Of a stretch of DNA of 64,000 nucleotides, positions 47,122 through 55,744 are shown piece after piece. The notes under the pieces are model-generated. The model was not told the origin of the DNA. It was given only the letters and a program-made list of their open reading frames with translations, and made no database searches. The translations under genes and the position numbers were made by a program. Source of the DNA: JAHEEL01 sp963715255 (GTDB taxonomy: Bacteria > Actinomycetota > Acidimicrobiia > Spongiisociales > UBA5794); NCBI GenBank assembly GCA_963715255.1, contig CAVQRN010000008.1, positions 62,001-126,000 on the forward strand, given 5' to 3'. Each line of letters begins with the position of its first letter. Positions within the stretch are counted from its first letter, which is position 1.

Positions 47122-47427
47122 ATGCGCGTTGTCGCCGCCTTCCTGATACTCGTTGCCGTCATCGTGACCGGGTGCAGCGACGTGTCGGAGGGGAAGTACG
47201 GAGCCGACCTCTTCGGAGCGGTTTGCGCACACTGCCACGGGGACGATCTCGCCGGTGGTGTGGGACCACCCCTCGGGGCAGGGTCGGCCGCGGCAGTCCT
47301 CACCGATGAGCAGATCGCCGGAGTGATCACCGTGGGTCCGGGGGCGATGCCTGCATTCGGCAGCCGCCTCACGGACGAGCAGGTCGAAAGCCTGGTCGGC
47401 TACCTGCGCGAACGACAGGGGCCGTAG
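47122..47427 (+). CDS. Lipoprotein-type cytochrome c
   Basis: 101 residues from ATG 47122. Lipobox IVTGC with Cys18, haem-binding CAHCH at 35-39 and the probable axial Met in GAMPAFG (Met76). A single-haem class I cytochrome anchored by lipid, needing LspA and Lgt. It sits directly between the kinase and trpC in the same direction; it may be the output or a sensor partner of the two-component system, but there is no direct evidence. Confidence 0.93.
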   Translation: MRVVAAFLILVAVIVTGCSDVSEGKYGADLFGAVCAHCHGDDLAGGVGPPLGAGSAAAVLTDEQIAGVITVGPGAMPAFGSRLTDEQVESLVGYLRERQGP

Positions 47428-47436
47428 AATCCTGTG

Positions 47437-48207
47437 ATGCTCGATCGGATTCTCAACGACGCGAGATCACGCGCCGACGACATCATGGGATGCGCGGCCA
47501 TGTACCGCGACGCCGCCTCCTCGCTGCCGCCCGTGCAGCCGTTCTCGGCCGCTCTGACAGGTAGGGGTCTCTCGATCGTCGCCGAAGTGAAACGCCGATC
47601 GCCATCTCGCGGCGTGCTGGCAGCTGGACTCGACGCCGTCGCCCAGGCGCGGATCTATGAGGGTGCAGGAGCCAACGCCATCAGCGTGCTCACCGAACCC
47701 CTTCATTTCGACGGATCGCTCGACGATTTGGGGGCGGTCCGAGATGCCGTCTCGATTCCGGTGCTACGGAAGGACTTCCTCCTGGAATCGGCCCAGGTGT
47801 GGGAGGCGAGAGCCTTCGGTGCCGATGCCGTGCTGCTCATTGTCGCGGTGCTGGGAAGGGAAGGGTTGGCGCTGATGATGGACGCGGCCGCCGACGCCGG
47901 CGTCGACGCGCTCGTTGAGGTGCACGACGAACACGAGGCCGAGATCGCCATCGAGGCCGGGGCAACGCTGATCGGCGTCAACAATCGCGACTCGACGACC
48001 TTCACAACCGATCTGGCCGTCGCTGAGCGCATCGCCGACGTCGTCATGAGATCGGGCGTCACGACGGTGGCGGAGAGTGGAATACTCGATCGCCATGATG
48101 CGGTGCGCATGTCGGCTGCGGGGTACGACGCCATCCTCGTTGGCGAGGCACTGGTCGTCGCTTCGGACCCGGCGGAGATGCTTGCACGGCTGGTCGGCCG
48201 CTCGTGA
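47437..48207 (+). CDS. trpC: Indole-3-glycerol phosphate synthase
   Basis: 256 residues from ATG 47437. TIM barrel with IVAEVKRRSPSRG (catalytic Lys), ISVLTEPLHFDGS, PVLRKDFLLE, LVEVHDEHEAE, IGVNNRDSTTF and VAESGI. Fourth enzyme of tryptophan synthesis (ring closure). Its stop overlaps the trpF start (GTGA). Confidence 0.96.
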   Translation: MLDRILNDARSRADDIMGCAAMYRDAASSLPPVQPFSAALTGRGLSIVAEVKRRSPSRGVLAAGLDAVAQARIYEGAGANAISVLTEPLHFDGSLDDLGAVRDAVSIPVLRKDFLLESAQVWEARAFGADAVLLIVAVLGREGLALMMDAAADAGVDALVEVHDEHEAEIAIEAGATLIGVNNRDSTTFTTDLAVAERIADVVMRSGVTTVAESGILDRHDAVRMSAAGYDAILVGEALVVASDPAEMLARLVGRS

Positions 48208-48813
48208 CCTGGGTCAAGGTATGCGGATTGACGCGTGAAGGCGACGTATCGGACGCCGTGGACGCAGGAGCGGACGCTCTCGGATTTGTGCTCGCTGCGG
48301 AATCGCCCCGTCGGGTCAGCTTGGAGCGAGCGACGGCGCTGATGGACGGCGTGCCGGCGCTCAGAATTCTCGTGACGGTTGACGCGTCTGCGGAAGTGAT
48401 CGCCACCATGGTCAAAGCGACCGGAGCCGATGGGATTCAACCGCACGGTCGTCACGCGGAGAGCGCCGCGCTCTGGGCTCAGCATGCCGGGTTCCTTGTC
48501 CTCCGGCCGATCGGGAGCGACTCGTTTGAGACGAGGGATGCAGAAGCAATCGCTGAAGGACAGATTCCGTTGTTCGACTCTGCTACCGGCGACCGGCACG
48601 GCGGCACCGGGATACCGCTCGACTGGACCGCGGATCGACTGGCCCGAACGACGTTTCGTGCTCGCCGGTGGGCTGCACCCTGGCAACGTTGCCCAAGCTA
48701 TCGCGATGGTGCACCCGTGGGGGGTCGATGCGTCCTCTGGACTCGAGTCGGAGCCCGGGATCAAGGATGCCGCTAGGGTCGCCGCCTTCGTGGAGGAGGC
48801 GAAGCGGATATGA
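48204..48813 (+). CDS. trpF: Phosphoribosylanthranilate isomerase, one frame break
   Basis: About 203 residues. VKVCGLTREGDV holds the catalytic Cys; GADALGFV, ILVTVDASAEVI and FVLAGGLHPGNVAQAI follow. The second part is in another frame after about 48650 (DWTADRLAR, then RRFVLAGGL). Many actinobacteria lack trpF because HisA/PriA does both jobs, so a dedicated gene is informative. Frame break is likely one base. Confidence 0.93.
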
Positions 48814-49976
48814 GTGGACCCGACGATCGCGGCAGGTTCGGGGCGTATGGCGGTCGGTACGCGCCGGAGACGCTGATGCCTGCACTTGACGAACTCGAAC
48901 GAGCGTTCACTGCTGCCTGGAACGATCGTGGGTTCAGAGCCGAACTCGGGGAACTCCTCACCACCTACGTCGGCCGGCCCACGCCGGTCTACCACGCGAA
49001 ACGTCTCTCCGAACAACTCGGATTCGATCTGTGGCTCAAGCGCGAGGATCTGGCGCATACGGGTGCTCACAAGATCAACAACACGATGGGACAGGCACTG
49101 CTGACGAAGCGCATGGGAAAACCGCGTGTGATTGCAGAGACTGGAGCCGGACAACACGGTGTCGCGACTGCGACCGCGTGCGCACTGTTCGGTCTTGAGT
49201 GTGCCGTCTACATGGGGGAGAAGGACATCGAGCGTCAGGCGCTCAACGTCTACCGGATGCGCCTCCTCGGAGCGGAGGTCATCCCCGTTCATGCCGGCGC
49301 CGGGACCCTCAAGGACGCCGTCTCCGAGGCGATGCGCGACTGGGTGGGGAGTGTTGAGTACACGCACTACATCATTGGATCCGTGGTCGGGCCGCACCCG
49401 TTCCCCTGGATGGTCCGTGAGTTTCAGCGGGTGATCGGCGACGAGATGCACGAGCAACTCCACGGAGCGGCGGAGCCGGACGTCGTGGTGGCCTGCGTCG
49501 GCGGAGGCTCAAACAGCATCGGCGCATTCGCGACCTACGTCGACGACGACGTCGAACTCGTCGGGGTCGAGGCCGGTGGTTATGGAGTCGACACCGGCAA
49601 ACACGGCGCATCGCTGATGGAAGGAACCCCGGGCGTCATCCACGGTTCGTTCACCTACCTCCTCCAGGACGACGAAGGACAGGTTCTCGAGGCGCACTCG
49701 ATCAGTGCCGGCCTCGACTACCCGGGTGTGGGGCCGGAACATGCGGCGTTCCGAGATGCCGGCATCGTCCGCTACGACTCGGTGACCGACCAGGAAGCGG
49801 TAGAGGCGCTGCACCTTCTCTCGAGGACGGAGGGGATCATCCCGGCCCTCGAGTCGGCGCACGCGATCGCCTGGGTGGCACGCGAGGCTCCCTCGTTGAT
49901 CGGCAAGAATGTGGCCGTCGTGCTCTCCGGACGCGGAGACAAGGACGTGATGCAGATCGCAGCGCTCGATGACTGA
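48810..49976 (+). CDS. trpB: Tryptophan synthase beta chain
   Basis: 388 residues, intact. GRFGAYGGRYAPETLMPAL start, the PLP Lys in HTGAHKINN, ETGAGQHGVATA, GGGSNSIGAF phosphate site and AGLDYPGVGPEHA. TrpB1 type, which needs TrpA. Overlaps trpF by 4 bp and trpA by 8 bp. Confidence 0.97.
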   Translation: MSGPDDRGRFGAYGGRYAPETLMPALDELERAFTAAWNDRGFRAELGELLTTYVGRPTPVYHAKRLSEQLGFDLWLKREDLAHTGAHKINNTMGQALLTKRMGKPRVIAETGAGQHGVATATACALFGLECAVYMGEKDIERQALNVYRMRLLGAEVIPVHAGAGTLKDAVSEAMRDWVGSVEYTHYIIGSVVGPHPFPWMVREFQRVIGDEMHEQLHGAAEPDVVVACVGGGSNSIGAFATYVDDDVELVGVEAGGYGVDTGKHGASLMEGTPGVIHGSFTYLLQDDEGQVLEAHSISAGLDYPGVGPEHAAFRDAGIVRYDSVTDQEAVEALHLLSRTEGIIPALESAHAIAWVAREAPSLIGKNVAVVLSGRGDKDVMQIAALDD

Positions 49977-50790
49977 TACCGGCTCAGACCGACTTCGCAT
50001 GCTCTTCGAAGCCGTCCGGGCAGAGCACCGGGCTGCGCTCCTTCCGTACCTCACGGTTGGGATCCCGGACGCAGACTCATCCGTTGCGATGTTCGAGGCG
50101 ATGTCCGAGGCCGGTGCCGACGGCTTCGAACTCGGGATTCCGTATGCCGATCCCTTGATGGACGGTCCGGTGATCGCCGAGGCCGCGTCGCGATCCGCTC
50201 GCTGCATGGGATGACGATCGCTCGCGGGTTGGAGATCACCGGACAGGTCGTCGCGTCGACCGGGAAGCCGGTCCTGTTGATGACGTACACAAATCCGGTT
50301 CTGCACTACGGCATCGAGCGCTTCGCTCGGGCCGCAGCCGACTCCGGCGCTGCCGGTTTGATCATCGCCGATCTTCCGATTGAAGAGGCCGACCCGTTCC
50401 TCGTAGCGGCACGGAACGCAGGCCTTGGGATGGCGCTCTTCGCCGCGCCGACGACGACCGATGAGCGACTCGGGGCGATCGCGGCGGCCGAACCGTCGTT
50501 TGTCTACGCCGTTGCCTCGCTCGGTGTCACCGGCGAGCGAGCAGAGGGTTCCGATGTCGGGCAGCGTCTCTGCCACGCGGATCCGTTCGATCTCAGACGT
50601 TCCGATCGTTGCCGGGGTCGGTATCTCGACTCCAGAACAAGCGGCCGCAGCAGCGGCGACGGCCGACGGCGTCATTGTGGGCAGCGCCCTGGTGAGAATG
50701 GTCCTGGAAGCAGGCACCCCCGAGGAAGCCGCAAACGCTCTCAGCGCCGCAGTAGCCGACCTCCGCAAAGCCGTAGCCCGGGATCGGTAG
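49969..50790 (+). CDS. trpA: Tryptophan synthase alpha chain, two frame breaks
   Basis: About 274 residues. LLPYLTVGIPD, FELGIPYADPLMDGPVI (catalytic Glu and Asp), LLMTYTNPVLHYG, LIIADLPIEEADPF and VPIVAGVGISTPEQ. The chain is read from three frames, changing near 50195 and near 50565; the breaks cancel and the span is a multiple of three. Produces indole for TrpB. With trpF and ftsI, this is strong evidence for base-call errors. Confidence 0.93.
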
Positions 50791-50875
50791 CCGCGGCTCG
50801 CCGGGCAGACAGAGAAACTCGATGCTGCGAAGTCAGAGTACGGATTGCGGATCACGCCGCACGATGTGCGACCGG

Positions 50876-50958
50876 TACCGGGAGGGGGACTCGAACCCCC
50901 ACGGGCTTTCGCCCAGCGGATTTTGAGTCCGCCGCGTCTTCCATTCCGCCATCCCGGC
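50876..50958 (-). tRNA. tRNA-Leu (anticodon CAA)
   Basis: Minus-strand cloverleaf of 83 nt: acceptor GCCGGGA/TCCCGGT, D arm GGCGGAATGGAAGACGC, anticodon loop CTCAAAA giving CAA (reads UUG), a long type II variable arm (TGGGCGAAAGCCCG) and T arm GGGGGTTCGAGTCCCCC. Discriminator A is as expected for Leu. CCA is not fully encoded. Confidence 0.95.
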
Positions 50959-51051
50959 GCTGCACACCATGGTATCGACCCACGAGCCGAAAACGTTATC
51001 GCCCGTCTTCCGCGGTCGAAGCAACGCGACCTCAGTGCCTATCGTTCGCTG

Positions 51052-51403
51052 ATGGGACGACGAGAAGAGCGAATCTTCCGCCTGAACGACGAGATCAAAG
51101 CTCATCGGGACGAGGGACCTCGCGGCCGAGGAGCTGATCATGCTCCAACACCTCGACGACGACGCTCAACGCGACGTTGCGACGTACGACCAACCGATGG
51201 ATCGAGCGGATGCGAAGGAGACTTCGGGCGACGTGAAGCGAATGGAGCAGCACATCGAAGACCTCCAGCGTGATCGAGGGCGTCTCGAGCACAAGCGCGA
51301 CCGGATGATATGCGCATCCGTTCCCGCTAGATGTTGTCGCTATCAGTCTTCGTGGAGGAACAGTGGAGGCTCAGCTCCAGGACCGGTGGGCTGCGACCGA
51401 TAG
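51052..51403 (+). CDS. Small coiled-coil protein, frameshifted
   Basis: Starts MGRREERIFRLNDEIKAHRDE from ATG 51052; the continuation DLAAEELIMLQHLDDDAQRD and later KRMEQHIEDLQRDRGRLEHK is in the next frame after about 51116. Together they make a charged, heptad-rich, probably coiled-coil protein of 95 residues or more, whose true end is uncertain. No family recognised and no ribosome site. The composition favours real coding over chance. Confidence 0.5.
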
Positions 51404-51424
51404 GCAGTGGGGTTGCGGCGGACA

Positions 51425-52705
51425 ATGTCTATGACGGTGAACGGAGTGGAAATGGCAGCATTGACTGAGAGCTCACCGTGGAAGCAGGTGACCCGCGCTC
51501 TCGTGGCCGTCGTCGTCTTCACTATTCCGCTCTTCTCGGCAAACGTCATAGGCGGTCGGGGGACCCTCATGGTTGCGATCAGTGTGACACCCATTCTGGC
51601 GCTCTCAGTCCTGACCTATCCACGTGTGCCGGGACTTCTCGTTCGGAATCCCAGAAATCCCGCTGGCTGGCTGCTCCTCCTCATACCGGTCCTGATGACG
51701 GTCGCCGCTCTGTTCAACCCGAGTGCGTTCAGTTGGGCTCCGGTATTCTTGGCTGCTGTTGCGTCAGGATTGGGATTCGCCATCTGGGAGCTGAGCCGCG
51801 ATGAACTCACAAAGTATGTCGCGATCCCTCTTCTGGCAACAACGACGGTTCAGGCAGGTCTTGCTGCGGCCCAATTGTTGACGGGTCAATCTGTGGTTCC
51901 CGCCTTCGTCGCCCATGACGTCGTGTTGAGGGTCATTGACGGCGTCCCGAGGCCTCAGGGAACCATGGTCCACGTCTACCGACTTGCTGCCCTTGGCCTC
52001 CTTGGTCTCGGCGCGGGGGCAATTGCACTGAGACAGCATGTGAGGACCAGTCGGATGATCCTCGCAGCGATGGCAGCTGCAGGTGCACTCGTAGCCATGA
52101 CGTTTTCGCGAGCCGCATTGATTGGTGTCGTGACGTTTGTCGTTGTTCTTGCAGTTGCTTCGTATCGGGAGAATCGGAACGCGGGCAACGTGGCGTCTGT
52201 TGTCGCCGTGGCCTTTCTTGTGACAGCGCTTCTCACATTGCCCAGCTGGATCGCACGAGCCGATCACACGACCGTGCGCGACCTGGACGATGCTTCCCTG
52301 GGACGCATGACCCTCGCGGCGCAGGCCGTTGAGCTTGCTGGGTTGGAGCCCTTGACAGGGCTTGGCCCGGGTCAGTACATGGAGGTTCTGCAAGAGCGTG
52401 GCATGTTGGATGTCCGCTACCCGTTCATCGTTCACAACTATCCGCTCGCATTTGCAGTGGAGAACGGCGTCGCCGCAGGAGTCGTGGTAGCTGGCCTCCT
52501 GTTCTGGCTTGGCGTGTCGGTATTTCGTGCCGGGCCAGCGTCGTTCGCTGCGTTTGGAGGAGTCCTACCGCTGCTGGTGTTTGACGTCTTGCACTACGAC
52601 TCGCCGAGTGGCCAGGTCATGCTCGGAGCGTGGCTGGGCGTCCTTGCCGCAGCGATGGCCTGGGGAACATCCACCACAGCGAGGAGACTGCACACCGAAG
52701 TGTGA
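51425..52705 (+). CDS. O-antigen ligase/polymerase-like membrane protein
   Basis: 426 residues from ATG 51425 (51452 also possible), ten or more transmembrane helices and one long extracytoplasmic loop with the pattern RMTLAAQAVELAGLEPLTGLGPGQYME...HNYPLAFAVENG, the Wzy_C/WaaL ligase signature block. It probably ligates or polymerises polysaccharide repeat units outside the membrane. It is isolated from other glycan genes here except for the GT-C-like protein at the right end. GC content is a little lower than neighbours. Confidence 0.8.
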   Translation: MSMTVNGVEMAALTESSPWKQVTRALVAVVVFTIPLFSANVIGGRGTLMVAISVTPILALSVLTYPRVPGLLVRNPRNPAGWLLLLIPVLMTVAALFNPSAFSWAPVFLAAVASGLGFAIWELSRDELTKYVAIPLLATTTVQAGLAAAQLLTGQSVVPAFVAHDVVLRVIDGVPRPQGTMVHVYRLAALGLLGLGAGAIALRQHVRTSRMILAAMAAAGALVAMTFSRAALIGVVTFVVVLAVASYRENRNAGNVASVVAVAFLVTALLTLPSWIARADHTTVRDLDDASLGRMTLAAQAVELAGLEPLTGLGPGQYMEVLQERGMLDVRYPFIVHNYPLAFAVENGVAAGVVVAGLLFWLGVSVFRAGPASFAAFGGVLPLLVFDVLHYDSPSGQVMLGAWLGVLAAAMAWGTSTTARRLHTEV

Positions 52706-52723
52706 CCGGTGATCTCTCACCGG
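52706..52723. terminator. Hairpin at the end of the polysaccharide ligase gene
   Basis: CCGGTGA-TCTC-TCACCGG forms a perfect 7-bp stem with a 4-nt loop immediately after the stop codon. There is no T-run, so it may be a Rho-independent-like terminator of high-GC type or an mRNA-stabilising hairpin. Confidence 0.5.
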
Positions 52724-53038
52724 AAGATGAAGATGCCCTGATGCGTCTCGTCAGGTTGGCCGTTCCCGGTGTCCTCGTGCGACCGTCGCGACGATTGCAC
52801 GGTCCCGCTCTCTGCCTCGGATCCAAGCCGCATCTGAGAAGTGACGTTGCCGTTCGACGCGGTGATCAACCGTTCGTAGGAGGAGATGTCGTTGAGTCGA
52901 GGGGCGCTCTCGAGCCAGACCTGCCGAGGTAGTTGAGTGCAACGGATCTGCACGCTTTCCATCTCCGGAGGCCCTGGTCGGGGATCGACTTGATGCACAA
53001 CTGCTTCTCCTGGAACCAACCCGAGTACGCTCAAGTCC
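52724..53038. other. Non-coding or degenerate spacer before polA
   Basis: About 315 bp without a convincing gene. On the minus strand an open frame (52717-53046) reads protein-like text such as LPRQVWLESAPRLNDISSYERL, and its start would overlap the polA start; it has no recognised family. It could be a remnant of a gene or chance. No clear promoter was found, though polA needs one here. Confidence 0.4.
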
Positions 53039-55636
53039 ATGCCCACCCTCGCCCTGCTCGACGGACATAGCCTCGCGTACCGCGCGTTCTTCGCACTCCC
53101 GAGCGACCTCGCAACTGCATCCGGTCAAGTGACCAACGCCGTCTTCGGGTTCACGTCAATGCTCATCAAGCTCATGGACGATGAGCATCCCGACGCCATC
53201 GCCGTGGCGTGGGATGTGCGCGGGCCGACGTTCAGGACCGAGGCATACGACCAGTACAAGGCACAACGCGAGAAGGCACCGGACCTCTTCACGAGTCAAC
53301 TCCCGCTCATCGATGAAGTCCTCGACGTCATGGGTATCGCGCAGATCCGGGTCCCGGGGTACGAAGCGGACGACGTCATCGCCACCCTTGCTACTCGAGC
53401 GAGGGCCGACGGGTGGGACGTATCGGTGGTGACGGGCGACCGGGACGCGTTCCAACTGATCGAGCCGGGAATCACCGTTCTCTACACCCTTCGAGGAATC
53501 TCCGACACCGTGAGGGCCGACGCGGCATGGTTGGAAGAACGGTACGGAGTCAAGCCCACCGAGTACGTCGATTACGCGGCGCTTCGCGGAGACCCGTCGG
53601 ACAATCTCCCCGGCGTACCGGGTGTTGGTGAGAAGACGGCGGCGAAGCTGATCGCTGCCTACGGCACCGTCGCGAACGTGCTCGACGCTACGTCCGAACA
53701 GACGCCGAAACTGCGGGAGAACCTCGAAGCGGCGAGCGAACAGGTTCTGCTGAATCGGCGACTGATGGATCTGGTACGAGACGTGCCGATCGACTCGGAC
53801 ATCGCGAGCTTCACGATGCAGCCCCTCGATCAGGATCGTATCCGGCCGGTGTTCGATGCGCTTGCCTTCCGCGGTCTCTGGGACCGCCTTGCGGTACTCG
53901 GCGGCCTGGAGGGCGGAACGGGCGAGATGATCGAGGCAGACGTCATCACGATGAGCGAGCCAGGTGCGCTCGCGGCGGCGTTTCAAGGTCGGACGGTCGC
54001 GGTCGACCCGTTGTGGGACGACGGTTATCTGATCGGTGCCGTGGTGGCAGGAGCACCTGCGACATTCGTTCCGGCAGAGGCTCTCGACGCGGTCTGCGAT
54101 GCCGCTGAGTCGATCGCCGGTCATGACATCAAGGCGTTCGTCAGAGCACTCATCGAACTCGGCTCGACGCCACCGCGAGTTGCGTTCGATACGGCGCTTG
54201 CCGCTTGGGTCGCCAATCCGTCACAGCGAGCCCCGAGTATCGCCGATCTCGCCTATCGCGAACTCGGCGTTGCGGTCGACGACACCGGCGAAGGTGAGCC
54301 CGAGAGTCAGGGAGCGTTCAACTTCGAGGGCGGCGCCGACCTGGAGGCGGCCGCCCGGCGCGCCATCGCGGTTGAGCGACTCATAGAACCACTCACCGGA
54401 CAGCTCGCCGAACGAGGCGGGTTGGATCTGTACGAGGGCGTCGAATTGCCGTTGCTGCCAATTCTTGCTCGGATGGAGGTAGCAGGGATCGGTGTCGACA
54501 CGGAGTTTCTCCGCACGATGGGGGAGCGGCTGCGGCACCGACTGGCAGGTCTCGAGGAGTCGATCCATCGGGCAGCGGGCGGGTCATTCAACGTGAACTC
54601 GACCCTGCAGCTGAGAGAGGTCCTATTCGAGCGCCTCGGCCTACCCGTGATGAAGAAGACCCCGAAGGGCGCTCCGTCCACCGACGCGTCCGTACTGGAG
54701 AAGTTGCGAGACGAGCACGAGATCGTTGCGGACCTCCTCACGTATCGCGAACTCGAGAAGCTCCGCGGCACCTACGTCGAGGCCCTTCTCCGTTTGGTGA
54801 GCGACGACGGGCGCATCCGGGGACGGTTCAACCAGATGGGGGCCGCGACCGGGCGTCTCTCCCAGGAGCAGCCGAACCTGCAGAACATTCCGGTTCGGTC
54901 CGAGGAGGGCCGGGCGATTCGCGAGGCGTTCGTGTCGGCTGAGGGACACACGTTCCTTGTGGCCGACTACTCGCAGATCGAGCTTCGTATCCTGGCTCAC
55001 CTCTCGAGTGACCCCGGTCTCGTCGAAGCCTTCGAGAACGATCTCGACATCCACACCGCGACCGCGGCGCGTATCGGCGAGCTTCACCCGGACGAGGTCA
55101 CACCCGATCAGCGGCGGCGAGCGAAGATGATCAACTTCGGACTGCTGTACGGGATGGAGGCCTACGGTCTCGCCCAACGACTCGGGATCTCTCGAGACGA
55201 GGCGCAAGACCACATCGACACCTACTTCGCCCAGTTCCCCGATGTGCGCGCCTTCCTTCAGGGCGTCGTCGAACGTGCGACGATCGACGGGTACACGACC
55301 ACCATCCTGGGGCGTCGTCGCTACTTGCCGGAGCTCACCAGCGACAATTTCCGCGATCGGCAAGCGGGGGAGAGGATGGCGCTCAACGCTCCGATCCAGG
55401 GTTCTGCGGCCGATGTGATCAAGAAGGCCATGATCGAGTTGGACCCAAAGCTCGTTCGCTACCAGTCCCAGATGCTGCTCCAGATCCATGACGAACTGGT
55501 CATCGAGGTACCCGACGAACACCTCGCCGCCGTGGCCGAAGTCACCCGGACCGTGATGGAAGAGGTGGTCCAACTCCGCGTGCCGCTCAAGGTGGACATG
55601 GCGACGGGGCGGACGCTAGGGGAGTGCAAAGGCTGA
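53039..55636 (+). CDS. polA: DNA polymerase I
   Basis: 865 residues: N-terminal 5'-3' exonuclease (LLDGHSLAYRAFFALP, VTGDRDAFQLIE, GDPSDNLPGVPGVGEKTA), a central 3'-5' exonuclease-like domain without the catalytic acidic residues (inactive proofreading, as in Taq), and a polymerase domain with motif A VADYSQIELR near 641, motif B RRRAKMINFGLLYG and motif C QIHDEL near 817. Removes RNA primers and fills gaps. Phe in the O helix position is kept. Confidence 0.97.
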   Translation: MPTLALLDGHSLAYRAFFALPSDLATASGQVTNAVFGFTSMLIKLMDDEHPDAIAVAWDVRGPTFRTEAYDQYKAQREKAPDLFTSQLPLIDEVLDVMGIAQIRVPGYEADDVIATLATRARADGWDVSVVTGDRDAFQLIEPGITVLYTLRGISDTVRADAAWLEERYGVKPTEYVDYAALRGDPSDNLPGVPGVGEKTAAKLIAAYGTVANVLDATSEQTPKLRENLEAASEQVLLNRRLMDLVRDVPIDSDIASFTMQPLDQDRIRPVFDALAFRGLWDRLAVLGGLEGGTGEMIEADVITMSEPGALAAAFQGRTVAVDPLWDDGYLIGAVVAGAPATFVPAEALDAVCDAAESIAGHDIKAFVRALIELGSTPPRVAFDTALAAWVANPSQRAPSIADLAYRELGVAVDDTGEGEPESQGAFNFEGGADLEAAARRAIAVERLIEPLTGQLAERGGLDLYEGVELPLLPILARMEVAGIGVDTEFLRTMGERLRHRLAGLEESIHRAAGGSFNVNSTLQLREVLFERLGLPVMKKTPKGAPSTDASVLEKLRDEHEIVADLLTYRELEKLRGTYVEALLRLVSDDGRIRGRFNQMGAATGRLSQEQPNLQNIPVRSEEGRAIREAFVSAEGHTFLVADYSQIELRILAHLSSDPGLVEAFENDLDIHTATAARIGELHPDEVTPDQRRRAKMINFGLLYGMEAYGLAQRLGISRDEAQDHIDTYFAQFPDVRAFLQGVVERATIDGYTTTILGRRRYLPELTSDNFRDRQAGERMALNAPIQGSAADVIKKAMIELDPKLVRYQSQMLLQIHDELVIEVPDEHLAAVAEVTRTVMEEVVQLRVPLKVDMATGRTLGECKG

Positions 55637-55744
55637 GCTGTTGCAGCTTGATCGTGATCAGGGGTACCATTCCATTCGGCTTCGGGCCGCAGGACTTGCG
55701 CGCGCACCGAAGCAACCCACGTACACAGGAGTCGAAGCCCTTCC

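Noticed and set aside
47703..49463. Long minus-strand open frame opposite trpC, trpF and trpB
   Set aside because: The plus-strand trp enzymes are certain; the minus translation has no domain.
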